Position numbers and translations under genes: made by a program. The notes beneath the pieces were generated by a model, which was given only the letters and a program-made list of their open reading frames with translations, was not told the origin of the DNA and did not search any database. This document shows positions 49,024 to 61,427 of a stretch of 64,000 nt of DNA, one piece after another. The first letter of the stretch is position 1, and every line of letters begins with the position of its first letter. This stretch comes from Allostella sp. ATCC 35155 (lineage in GTDB: Bacteria > Pseudomonadota > Alphaproteobacteria > ATCC43930 > Allostellaceae): NCBI GenBank assembly GCA_006738865.1, contig AP019701.1:4522001-4586000 (forward strand), given 5' to 3'.

Positions 49024-50124
49024 TTGGGCTTCAAGTGCGGCATCGTCGGCCTGCCGAACGTCGGCAAGTCGACCCTCTTCAACGCGCTGACCGCGACCGC
49101 GGCGGCCGAGGCGGCCAACTATCCCTTCTGCACCATCGAGCCGAACGTCGGCCGGGTCGCGGTGCCCGATCCCAGGCTGGATCGCTGCGCGGAGATCGCG
49201 AAGTCGGTGAAGTACGTCCCGACGCAGCTGGAGTTCGTCGACATCGCCGGCCTGGTGCGTGGCGCCAGCCGTGGCGAGGGCCTCGGCAACCAGTTCCTCG
49301 GGCATATCCGGGAGGTGGACGCGATCGTCCATGTCCTGCGCTGCTTCGAGGATTCCAACATCACCCATGTCGAGAACCGGATCGACCCGGTCGCCGATGC
49401 GGAGACGGTCGAAACCGAGCTGCTGCTGGCGGACCTCGATTCGGTCGAGCGCCGCATCGCGAACCTCCAGAAGAAGGCCAAGGGCGGCGACAAGGAATCG
49501 AAGGAGGCGCTGGCCGTCCTGGAGCCGGTCGTCGAGGCCCTCCGCGAGGGCCGGCCGGCGCGCTCCGTCGACCTCGGGCCGGGGACGGCCGAGCGCCTGC
49601 GCCCGCACCAGCTGCTGTCCGCCAAGCCGATCCTCTATGTCTGCAACGTCGAGGAATCCGCCGCGGCGACCGGCAACGCCCATTCGGAGAAGGTCCACGC
49701 CAAGGCCGCGGCCGAGGGCGCGCGCATGGTCGTGATCTCGGCCGCGATCGAGGCCGAGGTCGCGCAGCTCGAAAGCACGGAGGACAAGCGCGACTTCCTC
49801 GATTCGCTCGGCCTGGAAGAGACCGGCCTCGCGCGGATCATCCGCGCCGGCTACGACCTGCTCGGGCTCGTCACCTTCTTCACGATCGGCCCGAAGGAGG
49901 CCCACGCCTGGACCATCACCGCCGGCACCAAGGCACCGCAGGCGGCCGGCAGCATCCACACCGATTTCGAGCGCGGCTTCATCGCCGCCGAGACGATCGC
50001 CTGCGCCGACTTCATCGCGCTCGGCGGCGAAGCGGCGGCCAAAGAGGCGGGAAAGATGCGCCTGGAAGGCCGCGAATACGTCGTCCAGGACGGCGACATC
50101 ATGAACTTCCGCTTCAACGTATAA
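49024..50124 (+). CDS. ychF: Redox-regulated ATPase YchF (TTG start)
   Basis: 366 residues. The start is TTG 49024, because the conserved beginning MGFKCGIVGLPNVGKSTLF begins precisely there and GGAGAAG stands five bases ahead. The P-loop is GLPNVGKST; switch II is VDIAGLVRGASRGEGLGNQFL; the base-recognition motif is NVEE, as in ATP-preferring Obg-family members, rather than NKxD. The C-terminal TGS-like domain ends VVQDGDIMNFRFNV. It associates with ribosomes and takes part in oxidative stress response in relatives. A rare start codon next to the pth stop implies low, coupled expression. Confidence 0.96.
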   Translation: MGFKCGIVGLPNVGKSTLFNALTATAAAEAANYPFCTIEPNVGRVAVPDPRLDRCAEIAKSVKYVPTQLEFVDIAGLVRGASRGEGLGNQFLGHIREVDAIVHVLRCFEDSNITHVENRIDPVADAETVETELLLADLDSVERRIANLQKKAKGGDKESKEALAVLEPVVEALREGRPARSVDLGPGTAERLRPHQLLSAKPILYVCNVEESAAATGNAHSEKVHAKAAAEGARMVVISAAIEAEVAQLESTEDKRDFLDSLGLEETGLARIIRAGYDLLGLVTFFTIGPKEAHAWTITAGTKAPQAAGSIHTDFERGFIAAETIACADFIALGGEAAAKEAGKMRLEGREYVVQDGDIMNFRFNV

Positions 50125-50133
50125 ACGTATGCT

Positions 50134-50165
50134 TGTAGGATTTACCCTACAGTCCGTGGGGTAAA
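50134..50165 (+). promoter_or_regulatory. Two overlapping, mutually exclusive hairpins before the orphan gene
   Basis: TGTAGG (50134-50139) pairs with CCTACA (50146-50151); alternatively TTTACCC (50141-50147) pairs with GGGTAAA (50159-50165). The second stem holds the GGGG that would serve as ribosome binding site for ATG 50167. The two stems share bases, so only one can form at a time. Confidence 0.45.
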
Positions 50166-50166
50166 C

Positions 50167-50760
50167 ATGACTGCACCACTTTGGCTAGAGCTACTGAAGA
50201 CCGGCATCTCGGCAGCGACGCCCATTGCAGCAGGCGTGGCCACATATTTCGTGGCACGCGCGAGCATAAATATAGAAAGAACCCGAGTCTCGAATCAGGA
50301 AATAACAAAAAGGCGCATCGCGATCTATGATTCAGTTGGAATGCAGCTGAACGATATTTACTGCTTTCTTCGATTCCGCGGTCACTGGAAGGATCTTACA
50401 CCGTCAGAGATGATATCGCGAAAGCGTGCGATAGACAGAAGAATTTATGTGGACCGACCTTTCTTTTCGATCGAGTTGTTGGAGAAATATAACCTGTTCA
50501 TGGAGACTTGCTTTTCGACATTTCAAGGGTTTGGCGAGAATCCTAAAATTCGGATCGAGCATGATCGCTTTAAGCGATTCTGGAGCAATCAGCAGAATTG
50601 GGATCCAGCTTGGCTGAATGCATTAGACGACACTAATGCAGCCTCCTCAAAAGACATCGAAGCCGCCTACTACGGGCTGATCGATCAGTTTGCTAGGGAG
50701 ATTACCCTCAGTCGCGGGAAGCCCCCTTCCACATCCGACCGTCCAACGCGGAGAATCTAA
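50167..50760 (+). CDS. AT-rich orphan gene: membrane-anchored hypothetical protein
   Basis: 197 residues. One N-terminal membrane helix (LLKTGISAATPIAAGVATYFVA) is followed by a helical cytoplasmic part rich in charged and aromatic residues (NIERTRVSNQEITKRRIAIYDSVG, FLRFRGHWKDLTPSEMISRKR). The layout resembles small DUF4760-like proteins from defence or mobile loci, but I cannot name the family with certainty. Base composition and codon use are far more AT-rich than in both neighbours, a strong sign of recent transfer of a single gene between ychF and the ferritin-like gene. Its stop overlaps that of the converging gene. Confidence 0.75.
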   Translation: MTAPLWLELLKTGISAATPIAAGVATYFVARASINIERTRVSNQEITKRRIAIYDSVGMQLNDIYCFLRFRGHWKDLTPSEMISRKRAIDRRIYVDRPFFSIELLEKYNLFMETCFSTFQGFGENPKIRIEHDRFKRFWSNQQNWDPAWLNALDDTNAASSKDIEAAYYGLIDQFAREITLSRGKPPSTSDRPTRRI

Positions 50761-51575
50761 GCTGCGAGCTTGTCGAGACGCTTCACGCGCTGCTGCAGCA
50801 TCATCCAGACCCCGCGGGTGGCGGCGCGGTTGAGCCAGCCGTTCGGCTTGAGGCCGATCGCCTTGAAGATCATCGCCGTGGCACGCTCGACGTGCGGCGG
50901 GCGGTAGGAGCGATAGGCGCGCGCGGTGTAGGCGTCGATGCAGCGCTTGCGGTCATAGGGGCCTACGCCGTCGTTGGCCGCCCAGTAGGCATAGGCCAGC
51001 TCGTCGTCGCCCTCGGTCTCGCGCACGCGCAGGAAGGCGACGGCAAAGCGCCGGAAGGTCGAGACCTTCTCGCGCTCCAGGTAGCGCTTCATATGCGTAT
51101 AGAAGAGACGGTAGTGGCGGAACTCGTCGGCGGCGATGCGCCGGCAGATGTCCTTCAGCACCGGCTCCTGGCAGGCCTCGCCCAGCGCGCTGTAGAAGGA
51201 ACTCGTCCCGGTCTCGACGATGCAGCGGGCGACCAGCTCGCCCGACCGGGTGCCGCGGACCGATTCCGTCGATTCGACCGGCAACCGGTAGCCGTCGGTG
51301 AACCGCTTGAAGGCGGCCTCGAAATCCCAGCCCGGATCCGCGGTCATCGCCCAGCGGCCGAGCGCCCGGCCATGCTGGACCTCCTCCTCGCCCCAGATTC
51401 GGGCGACCGCCTGGAATTCCGGGTCGTCGTGGAAGACGTTGCAGAGATAGGCCGTGTAGTCGCTGCCATTGTGCTCCACCATGGCGGCGGCCTTGGCAAC
51501 CTTCACCAGCTCGGGGTCGACCCGCGCAGGATCGAACCGATCCCAGGGAAGGTCGTCGAGGGTCCAATGCTTCAT
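50757..51575 (-). CDS. Ferritin-like di-iron protein
   Basis: 272 residues from ATG 51575, where the conserved part (HWTLDDLPWDRFDP) begins. The di-iron motifs of the ferritin-like superfamily are visible: a first-helix Glu in AAAMVEHNGSDYTAYL, GEEEVQHGRAL (EExxH), a Glu in ARCIVETGTSSFYSAL, and AADEFRHYRLFY (DExxH). This is the arrangement of rubrerythrin-like and acyl-ACP desaturase-like oxidases. The substrate is unknown. It overlaps by its stop with the foreign orphan gene, and lies ahead of the atp operon on the same strand but without a short spacer, so it is a separate unit. Confidence 0.85.
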   Translation of the reverse strand: MKHWTLDDLPWDRFDPARVDPELVKVAKAAAMVEHNGSDYTAYLCNVFHDDPEFQAVARIWGEEEVQHGRALGRWAMTADPGWDFEAAFKRFTDGYRLPVESTESVRGTRSGELVARCIVETGTSSFYSALGEACQEPVLKDICRRIAADEFRHYRLFYTHMKRYLEREKVSTFRRFAVAFLRVRETEGDDELAYAYWAANDGVGPYDRKRCIDAYTARAYRSYRPPHVERATAMIFKAIGLKPNGWLNRAATRGVWMMLQQRVKRLDKLAA

Positions 51576-51670
51576 CGCTGCTCCCTGGCGCTCCAGCATT
51601 CCGGCTCGGCCGCCGCTGAAATATGCGCGACCGGCGGTGCCGCTTCAATACCCGGGCAGGGAACCGGGAT

Positions 51671-51707
51671 TCGACGGGCGCAGTCCGGCAGCGGCCACGC
51701 CCGTCGA
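51671..51707 (-). terminator. Stem-loop after the atp operon
   Basis: TCGACGGGCG (51671-51680) is exactly complementary to 51698-51707, a 10-bp stem with a 17-base loop, eight bases after the atpC stop on the minus strand. There is no uridine run, so termination may depend on Rho. Confidence 0.5.
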
Positions 51708-51714
51708 TGAAGTG

Positions 51715-52098
51715 TCAGTGATAGGACGGATTGTCGAGCGCGGCCAGCATCGCCTCGCCGACTTCGACCGCTGCGGTGTCCGCAGCCTCCCGATCTTCCT
51801 TCAACTGGCGCTCGACCGCCGCGCGGTCGATGTCGGCCAGCGGCATCGCGCGCTCCGCCAGCACCGTGCAGCGCTCGCCGGTGACCTCGGCGAAGCCGCC
51901 GGCCACGAAGATGCGCTCGGTCACCTTGCCGCCGGCGAAGATCGCGATGACCCCCGGCCGCACGGTCGCGATCAGCGGCGCGTGCCGGGGCAGGATGCCG
52001 AGGTCGCCCTCGGTCCCCGGCACCACCACCATCTCGACCGGCTTGGCGAACAGCAGCCGCTCCGGCGAGACGAGTTCGAAGTCGATCGTCTCGGCCAT
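51715..52098 (-). CDS. atpC: ATP synthase F1 epsilon subunit
   Basis: 127 residues. The N-terminal beta-sandwich (FELVSPERLLFAKPVEMVVVPGTEGDLGILPRHAPLI) is typical; it couples rotation to the F1 head and inhibits ATP hydrolysis. The C-terminal helical hairpin is short. It is the last gene of the F1 operon and starts five bases after the atpD stop. Confidence 0.96.
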   Translation of the reverse strand: MAETIDFELVSPERLLFAKPVEMVVVPGTEGDLGILPRHAPLIATVRPGVIAIFAGGKVTERIFVAGGFAEVTGERCTVLAERAMPLADIDRAAVERQLKEDREAADTAAVEVGEAMLAALDNPSYH

Positions 52099-52102
52099 CG
52101 GC

Positions 52103-54497
<2,395 letters not shown>

Positions 54498-54532
54498 GCG
54501 CGCCTATCAGGTGAGCGGTTGTCCGGCCGGCC

Positions 54533-56067
<1,535 letters not shown>

Positions 56068-56068
<1 letters not shown>

Positions 56069-56628
56069 CACGCGACCCCTTTCATCGCGAGCTCGAGACG
56101 TTGCAGCTTGGTGCGGAGTGAAGAATCGACCATGCGCGAGCCCACGCGCACGACCAGTCCGCCCAGAAGCGAAGGATCGACCGTCGGGTCGACCGTGACC
56201 TTGCCGCCGACCGCGCGACGCAGGGCGTCGGTCACGGCGGCGAGCTGGGATTCGGAGAGCGGCACGGCCGAGGCCACGTGCGCGGTCAGCTCGCCGCGGC
56301 GGCGCGCCAGTTCGGCGAGGAATGCCTTGGTGATCCCGTTGAGGGCATAGAGGCGCCGGTTGCGCGCCAGCAGCCCCAGGAAATTGCGGGTCAGGCCGTC
56401 GAAGCCGGCCTTCTCCGTGATGGCAGCAATCGCGCTGCCCTGTTGCTCGCGGCTCAGGACCGGGCTGCGGACGAGACGCTGCAGGTCCGCACTCTCCGCC
56501 AGCATCTCGCGGAGACGGCGAAGATCTTCGGCCACGGCATCGACCGCCCGGCGCTCGTCTGCGAGATCGAACAGCGCGCTCGCATAGCGCTCGGACAGCC
56601 CGGCGGATTCTGACGCTTTGGCAGCCAC
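56068..56628 (-). CDS. atpH: ATP synthase F1 delta subunit (GTG start)
   Basis: 186 residues from GTG 56628, chosen because AAGGG lies just ahead and the family N-terminus ([16 protein letters not shown]) follows after 10 residues; an ATG at 56760 would add 44 residues of unrelated sequence and include the promoter. It links the F1 head to the peripheral stalk. C-terminal [26 protein letters not shown] is diagnostic. It is the first gene of atpHAGDC. Confidence 0.95.
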
Positions 56629-56731
56629 GCAACCCTTCCCTTCGGCGCCTGGAGAACCGGCATCGGCCTGCCGCCCCCGGCCAGGCAATGCACACCCGTC
56701 GGGCAGGTGATGCCGCCCGGACGCGGCCGGT

Positions 56732-56760
56732 TGACTAGCATGGGGTTCGCTGCATTGCAA
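56732..56760 (-). promoter_or_regulatory. Promoter of the atpHAGDC operon
   Basis: On the minus strand TTGCAA (56760-56755) and TAGTCA (56737-56732) are 17 bases apart, placing the transcript start about 100 bases ahead of the atpH GTG. No other candidate is visible in the gap. Confidence 0.5.
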
Positions 56761-56775
56761 CGACTGGTCCCAACG

Positions 56776-56804
56776 AAAAGGCCCGCGGCGCAGCGCCGCG
56801 GGCC
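56776..56804 (-). terminator. Rho-independent terminator of the Cys-rich lipoprotein gene
   Basis: GGCCCGCGGC (56780-56789) pairs perfectly with 56795-56804 around a five-base loop, and on the minus strand TTTT (56779-56776) follows at once. It starts 30 bases after the stop at 56834 and insulates the atp promoter. Confidence 0.85.
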
Positions 56805-56833
56805 CGTTCGCCGCCCCGCCGGGCGGGGTTGCG

Positions 56834-57592
56834 TCAGCAGCCGAGATCGAGGCGCTGGCCCTCGCGGCCGACGGCGCTGCGGCGGTCGCCGCGACCGCAG
56901 CTGTAGGTCACTTCCAGCACCTTGGGCTCGCCGAACGCGGGATCGCCGCAGAGCGCGTTGTCGACCCGGATGCCGCAGCGGTCGCGACCGTTGCAGCGAT
57001 TGGCGACGGCCGGGGCGGCGTCGCAGGCGCGCGAGCGGCTGCCGTAGCGCGCATCCAGGACGCGGATGTCGCGATCACGGCCCGGACCCGGGCCGGCGCC
57101 CGGCGGGCCGAAGCCGGGCGGGCCGAAGCCAGGACCGGAGGCCGGCCGGCCGAAGACCTGGGCCTCGGCACGTCCGCGCTCGCACGCCAGGCGGACGCGC
57201 TGGCCCTCGCGTGCGCGGACCATGTCCTGATCCGAGCCGCGCCGTCCCTCGCAGCCGAACCGCAGCCGCAGTTCCTTGACCGTGTTCGGCGCCGGATCGC
57301 CGCAGAGATGGTTGCCGACCTCGAATTCGCAGCCGCGGCGGCCGGTGCATTCGCGGGCGATGCGGCGCTCCGCATTGCAGTAGCGCCCGCGCTCCCCGTA
57401 GTCGGCGTCGTAGATTTCCAGCCCTCGCGGCGCCTGGGCGAGTTGGACGCCCGCCCCGCTCGCATCGACGACCTGCACCTGTCCCGGCTGCGCATAGCCC
57501 GGCGGCGCATAGCTGGTTGCCACTCCGCCACGCTCCTCGACGCAGCCCATCAGCAACAGCGCCCCCGCCATTGCCGCCAAGATCATTCGCAT
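56834..57592 (-). CDS. Lipoprotein with two SUEL-type (galactose/rhamnose-binding) lectin-like domains
   Basis: 252 residues from ATG 57592, with GGAGGAGG ahead. The signal peptide ends in the lipobox LLMGC (Cys17). The mature part contains two copies of a Cys-rich unit: IYDADYGERGRYC...C...GRRGCEFEVGN..CGDP...VKELRLRFGC (about 60-114) and VLDARYGSRSRAC...C.GRDRCGIRVDN..CGDP...PKVLEVTYSC (about 178-232). Each is followed by REGQR(V/L)-L-C (128-137 and 243-252). The AxYG, CGDP and K-L-V-Y-C pattern is that of the SUEL/Gal_Lectin domain of animal egg lectins. A Gly-Pro-rich linker (about 150-172) joins the copies. Probable carbohydrate binding at the cell surface; the ligand is unknown. Confidence 0.78.
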   Translation of the reverse strand: MRMILAAMAGALLLMGCVEERGGVATSYAPPGYAQPGQVQVVDASGAGVQLAQAPRGLEIYDADYGERGRYCNAERRIARECTGRRGCEFEVGNHLCGDPAPNTVKELRLRFGCEGRRGSDQDMVRAREGQRVRLACERGRAEAQVFGRPASGPGFGPPGFGPPGAGPGPGRDRDIRVLDARYGSRSRACDAAPAVANRCNGRDRCGIRVDNALCGDPAFGEPKVLEVTYSCGRGDRRSAVGREGQRLDLGC

Positions 57593-57697
57593 GATTGCCT
57601 CCTCCCGATACCGCGCACGGCACATCGGACAACGTTCCGCCGCCGGACGTTAGTCCCTCGACATGGCGCGGACAATCGCCCGCTCGGCAATGCAACG

Positions 57698-59932
57698 CTA
57701 GAGGAACCCGTAAGGGTCCACGTCGACCTGGCAGCGCACGCTGCCCGGCAGGCGTACGCGCGCCAGCCAATCGCGCAGGATCGCCTGCAGTGGGGCCTGG
57801 CGCGGGGCATTGACGAGGAACCGGCGCCGGTGCCGCCCGCGCAGCACCGCCAGCGGCGCCGGCGCCGGCCCCAGGATCTGGACATCCGGCTCGGCGGGGG
57901 CGGCACGCGCCAGCATGGCAGCCGCCCGCTCGACGTCGGGCGCGGACGGGCTCGAGAGGATCAGGGCGGCCAGCCGCGCGAAGGGCGGCATGTGCGCCCG
58001 CCGCCGGCCCGCCGCCTCGGCCGCGAGAAAGCCGTCCCGGTCGCCGCGCGCCAGCGCCGCCATCACCGGATGGGCCGGATCCAGCGTCTGGACATAGACG
58101 ACGCCCGGCCGCTCGGCACGGCCGGCGCGGCCGGCCACCTGGCTCAGAAGCTGGAAGGTGCGCTCGCCCGCGCGGAGATCGCCGCCATGCAGCCCGAGAT
58201 CGGCATCGACCACCCCGACCAGGGTCAGCATCGGGAAGTGGTGGCCCTTGGCGACCACCTGGGTGCCGATGAGGATGTCGACCTCGTGGCGGTCGACCCG
58301 GTCGACCAGCGCCTGGATCGCGCGCGGGCCGGACAGCGTGTCGCTCGCCACCAGTTCCACCCGCGCCGTCGGGAAGCGTGCGGCGACCTCCTCCGCCAGA
58401 CGCTCGACCCCGGGGCCGCAGGCCGCAAGCGTGTCCGCCTCGCCGCAGGCCGGGCATTGCCGCGGCAGGCCGGTGGAATAGCCGCAATGGTGGCACTGCA
58501 GCCGGCCGGCCAGCCGGTGCTCGACCAGCCAGGCGGTGCAGGACGGGCACTCCAGCCGGTGGCCGCAGGCGCGGCAGAGCGTCAGCGGCGCATAGCCGCG
58601 GCGGTTGAGGAAGAGCAGCGTCTGCTCGCCCGCGGCCAGGGTCTCGCCGACCGCGCGCACCAAGGTCGGCGCCATCCAGCGCTGCCGCTCCGGCCGGTCG
58701 CGGCGCAGGTCGATCATCCGGATCTCCGGCAGGCTGGCCCCGCCATGACGGGCCGGCAGGTGCAGCATCCGGTAGCGCCCGGCCTCGACGTTGACGACCG
58801 ATTCCAGCGACGGCGTCGCCGAGGCGAGCACGACGGGCAGCCCCGCGAGATGGCCGCGCAGCACCGCCATGTCGCGCCCGTGATAGATGACGCCGTCCTC
58901 CTGCTTGAAGGCGCCGTCATGCTCCTCGTCGACGATGATCAGTCCGAGGTCGGCATAGGGTAGGAAGAGGGCCGAGCGCGCGCCGACTACCACCTTGGCG
59001 GCGCCGGTCGCGACCCAGCGCCAAGCCCGCCGGCGATCGCCCGGAGAGACCTCCGAATGCCATTCCACCGGCGGCGCCCCGAAGCGGCGGCGGAAGCGGT
59101 CCAGCCACTGCCCGGTCAGCGCGATCTCCGGCACCATCACCAGGGCCTGGCGCCCGGCCCTCAGGCAGGCGGCGATTGCCTCGAAGTAGACCTCGGTCTT
59201 GCCCGACCCGGTGACGCCGTCGAGCAGGACCGTGCCGGCGCGCCGGTCCGCGACCTGGGCGGCGAGGTCGGCGGCGGCGGCGGCCTGCTCGGCCGACAGG
59301 ACCGGCCCCGGCGAGGACGCGTCCGGCTCCGGCGGCGGCCGGTCGCCGGCGACCGGAACGGCCTCGACGAGGCCGGCGTCGAGGAGGCCGCGGACGACAC
59401 CCGTGCCGACCCCCGCCTCGCGCGCGATCTCCACGACGGGGCGGGCCGGCGCCCCCTCCAGCACCTCGAGCACCCGCAGGCGGGCCGGGGTCATCCGGAG
59501 GTCCGGCGGCACCGGCAGCGGCGAACGGCGGTGCAGCAGGGCCGGCGGCGCCGGGTCGAGCGCGGCAGTCGCCCCGAGCGACAGGCGCAGCACCGCCCCC
59601 AGGGGCGAGACCGTGTAGGCCGCGACCCGCTCGAGGAAGCGGCGATGGGCCTCGGGCATCGGCGGGGCATCGAAGCGCCGCTCGATCGGGCGGAGGCGCC
59701 GGGGATCGACGGCCCCTTCGGCCGCCCCCCACACGACGCCGACATGGCGGGCACCGCCCAGCGGCACCACGACATAGTCGCCCGGCCCGACCGCGAGCCC
59801 ATCCGGCACGGCATAGTCGTAGGCGCCCGCCAGCGGCAGGGGCAGCAGAACCGCCACCCTCGGCGGCCCCTCCCCGGGGTCGCCGCGCGGCTGACTGGCG
59901 CGGTCGGGCGGCATCGGATAAATTCTAGCCAT
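57698..59932 (-). CDS. priA: Primosomal protein N' (replication restart helicase)
   Basis: 744 residues. It reloads the replisome at stalled forks. The N-terminal 3'BD domain ([39 protein letters not shown]) is followed by a winged helix, helicase motifs [15 protein letters not shown] (Walker A), [13 protein letters not shown] (DEEH box), [11 protein letters not shown], and two zinc-binding Cys clusters ([33 protein letters not shown]). The C-terminal domain has [16 protein letters not shown]. The start may be 59932 or the Met seven codons on. It diverges from the aldolase gene at 59992. Confidence 0.96.
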   Translation of the reverse strand: MARIYPMPPDRASQPRGDPGEGPPRVAVLLPLPLAGAYDYAVPDGLAVGPGDYVVVPLGGARHVGVVWGAAEGAVDPRRLRPIERRFDAPPMPEAHRRFLERVAAYTVSPLGAVLRLSLGATAALDPAPPALLHRRSPLPVPPDLRMTPARLRVLEVLEGAPARPVVEIAREAGVGTGVVRGLLDAGLVEAVPVAGDRPPPEPDASSPGPVLSAEQAAAAADLAAQVADRRAGTVLLDGVTGSGKTEVYFEAIAACLRAGRQALVMVPEIALTGQWLDRFRRRFGAPPVEWHSEVSPGDRRRAWRWVATGAAKVVVGARSALFLPYADLGLIIVDEEHDGAFKQEDGVIYHGRDMAVLRGHLAGLPVVLASATPSLESVVNVEAGRYRMLHLPARHGGASLPEIRMIDLRRDRPERQRWMAPTLVRAVGETLAAGEQTLLFLNRRGYAPLTLCRACGHRLECPSCTAWLVEHRLAGRLQCHHCGYSTGLPRQCPACGEADTLAACGPGVERLAEEVAARFPTARVELVASDTLSGPRAIQALVDRVDRHEVDILIGTQVVAKGHHFPMLTLVGVVDADLGLHGGDLRAGERTFQLLSQVAGRAGRAERPGVVYVQTLDPAHPVMAALARGDRDGFLAAEAAGRRRAHMPPFARLAALILSSPSAPDVERAAAMLARAAPAEPDVQILGPAPAPLAVLRGRHRRRFLVNAPRQAPLQAILRDWLARVRLPGSVRCQVDVDPYGFL

Positions 59933-59991
59933 GGATTCGAGGGGCGGGAACCGCCAGCCTCGCGAACATCGCCACCGAAGGACGCAGGCCG

Positions 59992-60672
59992 TTGAAATTC
60001 TTCATCGACACCGCCGACATTGCCGAAATCCGCGAACTGGCGGCAACCGGGCTGGTCGATGGCGTGACCACGAACCCGTCGCTGGTCGCCAAGACCGGCC
60101 GCGACTTCCTGGAAACGGTGGCGGAAATCTGCGCGGTCGTGCCCGGTCCGGTCAGCGCCGAGGTGACGGCGACCGACCATGAGGGAATGCTGGCCGAGGG
60201 CCGCCGCCTCGCACAGATCGCCGCCAACGTGACGGTCAAGGTGCCGCTGACCCCGGCCGGATTGCGGACCTGCAAGGCGCTGAGCGACGAAGGTACCATG
60301 GTCAACGTCACCCTGTGCTTCTCGGCCGCCCAGGCGATCCTCGCGGCCAAGGCCGGGGCCACCTTCGTCTCGCCGTTCGTCGGGCGGCTCGACGACATCG
60401 GCGCCGACGGCATGCTGCTGATCGACGAGATCTGCACGATCTACGACCAGTATCCCGCGCTCACGACCGAGGTGCTGGTCGCCTCGGTGCGCAATCCGGG
60501 CCACGTCGTCGCCGCGGCCAAGATGGGCGCCCATGTCGCCACCCTGCCGCCGGCGGTGCTGCGCCAGATGTTCCAGCACCCGCTGACCGACAAGGGGCTC
60601 GCGGCGTTCCTCGCCGACTGGTCCAAGACCGGCCAGTCGATCCTGGGCGGTCCCAAGGCGGCCGCGGACTAG
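59992..60672 (+). CDS. Fructose-6-phosphate aldolase / small transaldolase (TTG start)
   Basis: 226 residues. The conserved N-terminus [16 protein letters not shown] begins exactly at TTG 59992, with GAAGGA nine bases ahead, so TTG is the start. The Schiff-base Lys is in [16 protein letters not shown], and the TTNPSLVAK and [11 protein letters not shown] segments are typical of the TalC/FSA subfamily of about 220 residues. Fructose-6-phosphate aldolase and short transaldolase activities cannot be separated by eye; in alphaproteobacteria the short form usually serves as transaldolase of the pentose phosphate pathway. Confidence 0.94.
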   Translation: MKFFIDTADIAEIRELAATGLVDGVTTNPSLVAKTGRDFLETVAEICAVVPGPVSAEVTATDHEGMLAEGRRLAQIAANVTVKVPLTPAGLRTCKALSDEGTMVNVTLCFSAAQAILAAKAGATFVSPFVGRLDDIGADGMLLIDEICTIYDQYPALTTEVLVASVRNPGHVVAAAKMGAHVATLPPAVLRQMFQHPLTDKGLAAFLADWSKTGQSILGGPKAAAD

Positions 60673-60695
60673 CCGAGGGGAGGCGGATCGGCGCA

Positions 60696-61427
60696 ATGGT
60701 CGACCGGCGCGGCGAGGCCGCAGGCGAAACCACCACGGCGCCCCCGGCGCTGACGGCCGGCCGCGTGGCGGCCTATCTCAAGGCGCACCCCGACTTCCTG
60801 GTGCGCCATCCCGAACTCGTGACCGTCCTGGCCCCGCCGGCGCCGAGCCGCGGCGAGTCCGTGGTCGACATGCAGCAGTTCATGCTGAAGCGCCTGCAGG
60901 ACGAGATCGGGCGGATCAAGGACGAGCAGCGCGACCTGCTGCGCGCCACCCGCGCCAACATCCAGAGCCAGGCGCGCATCCACGACGCGGCCCTGGCCCT
61001 GCTCGGGGCCCGCACCTTCGAGCATCTGGTGCAGACATTCACCACCGACCTCGCGCTGCTGCTCGACGTCGACGTCGTCATGCTCTGCGTCGAGACCGCC
61101 GACGGGCGGCTGCCGCGGGTCGACGTGCATGGCCTGGGCGGGCTGCCGGTCGGGTCGGTCGCCGACCTGATCGGCCCCGATCGCGAGGTGCTGCTCCGCG
61201 ACGACGTCATCGGGGATCCGCTGCTGTTCGGCGCCGGGGCCGGCCTCGTGCGCTCGGACGCCCTGATCCGGCTCGCGGTATCCGGCATGGCGCCGCCCTG
61301 CCTGCTGGCGATGGGGTCGCGCGACCCGCAGCGCTTCCATTCCGGCCAGGGCACCGAGCTCCTCGGCTTCCTCGGCAAGGTCGGCTCGCTCGCCATCCGC
61401 TCCTGGCTCGACCTGCCGCCGGCGTGA
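60696..61427 (+). CDS. DUF484 family protein
   Basis: 243 residues. Starts with a helix RVAAYLKAHPDFLVRHPELVTVL, the DUF484 hallmark, then a coiled coil (QQFMLKRLQDEIGRIKDEQRDLLRATRANIQ) and a GAF-like domain ending in LGFLGKVGSLAIRSWL. Function unknown; in gammaproteobacteria the gene also precedes xerC, as here, which suggests a link to recombination or division. It ends with a GTGA overlap on the xerC start. AGGGGAGG precedes the ATG. Confidence 0.93.
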   Translation: MVDRRGEAAGETTTAPPALTAGRVAAYLKAHPDFLVRHPELVTVLAPPAPSRGESVVDMQQFMLKRLQDEIGRIKDEQRDLLRATRANIQSQARIHDAALALLGARTFEHLVQTFTTDLALLLDVDVVMLCVETADGRLPRVDVHGLGGLPVGSVADLIGPDREVLLRDDVIGDPLLFGAGAGLVRSDALIRLAVSGMAPPCLLAMGSRDPQRFHSGQGTELLGFLGKVGSLAIRSWLDLPPA

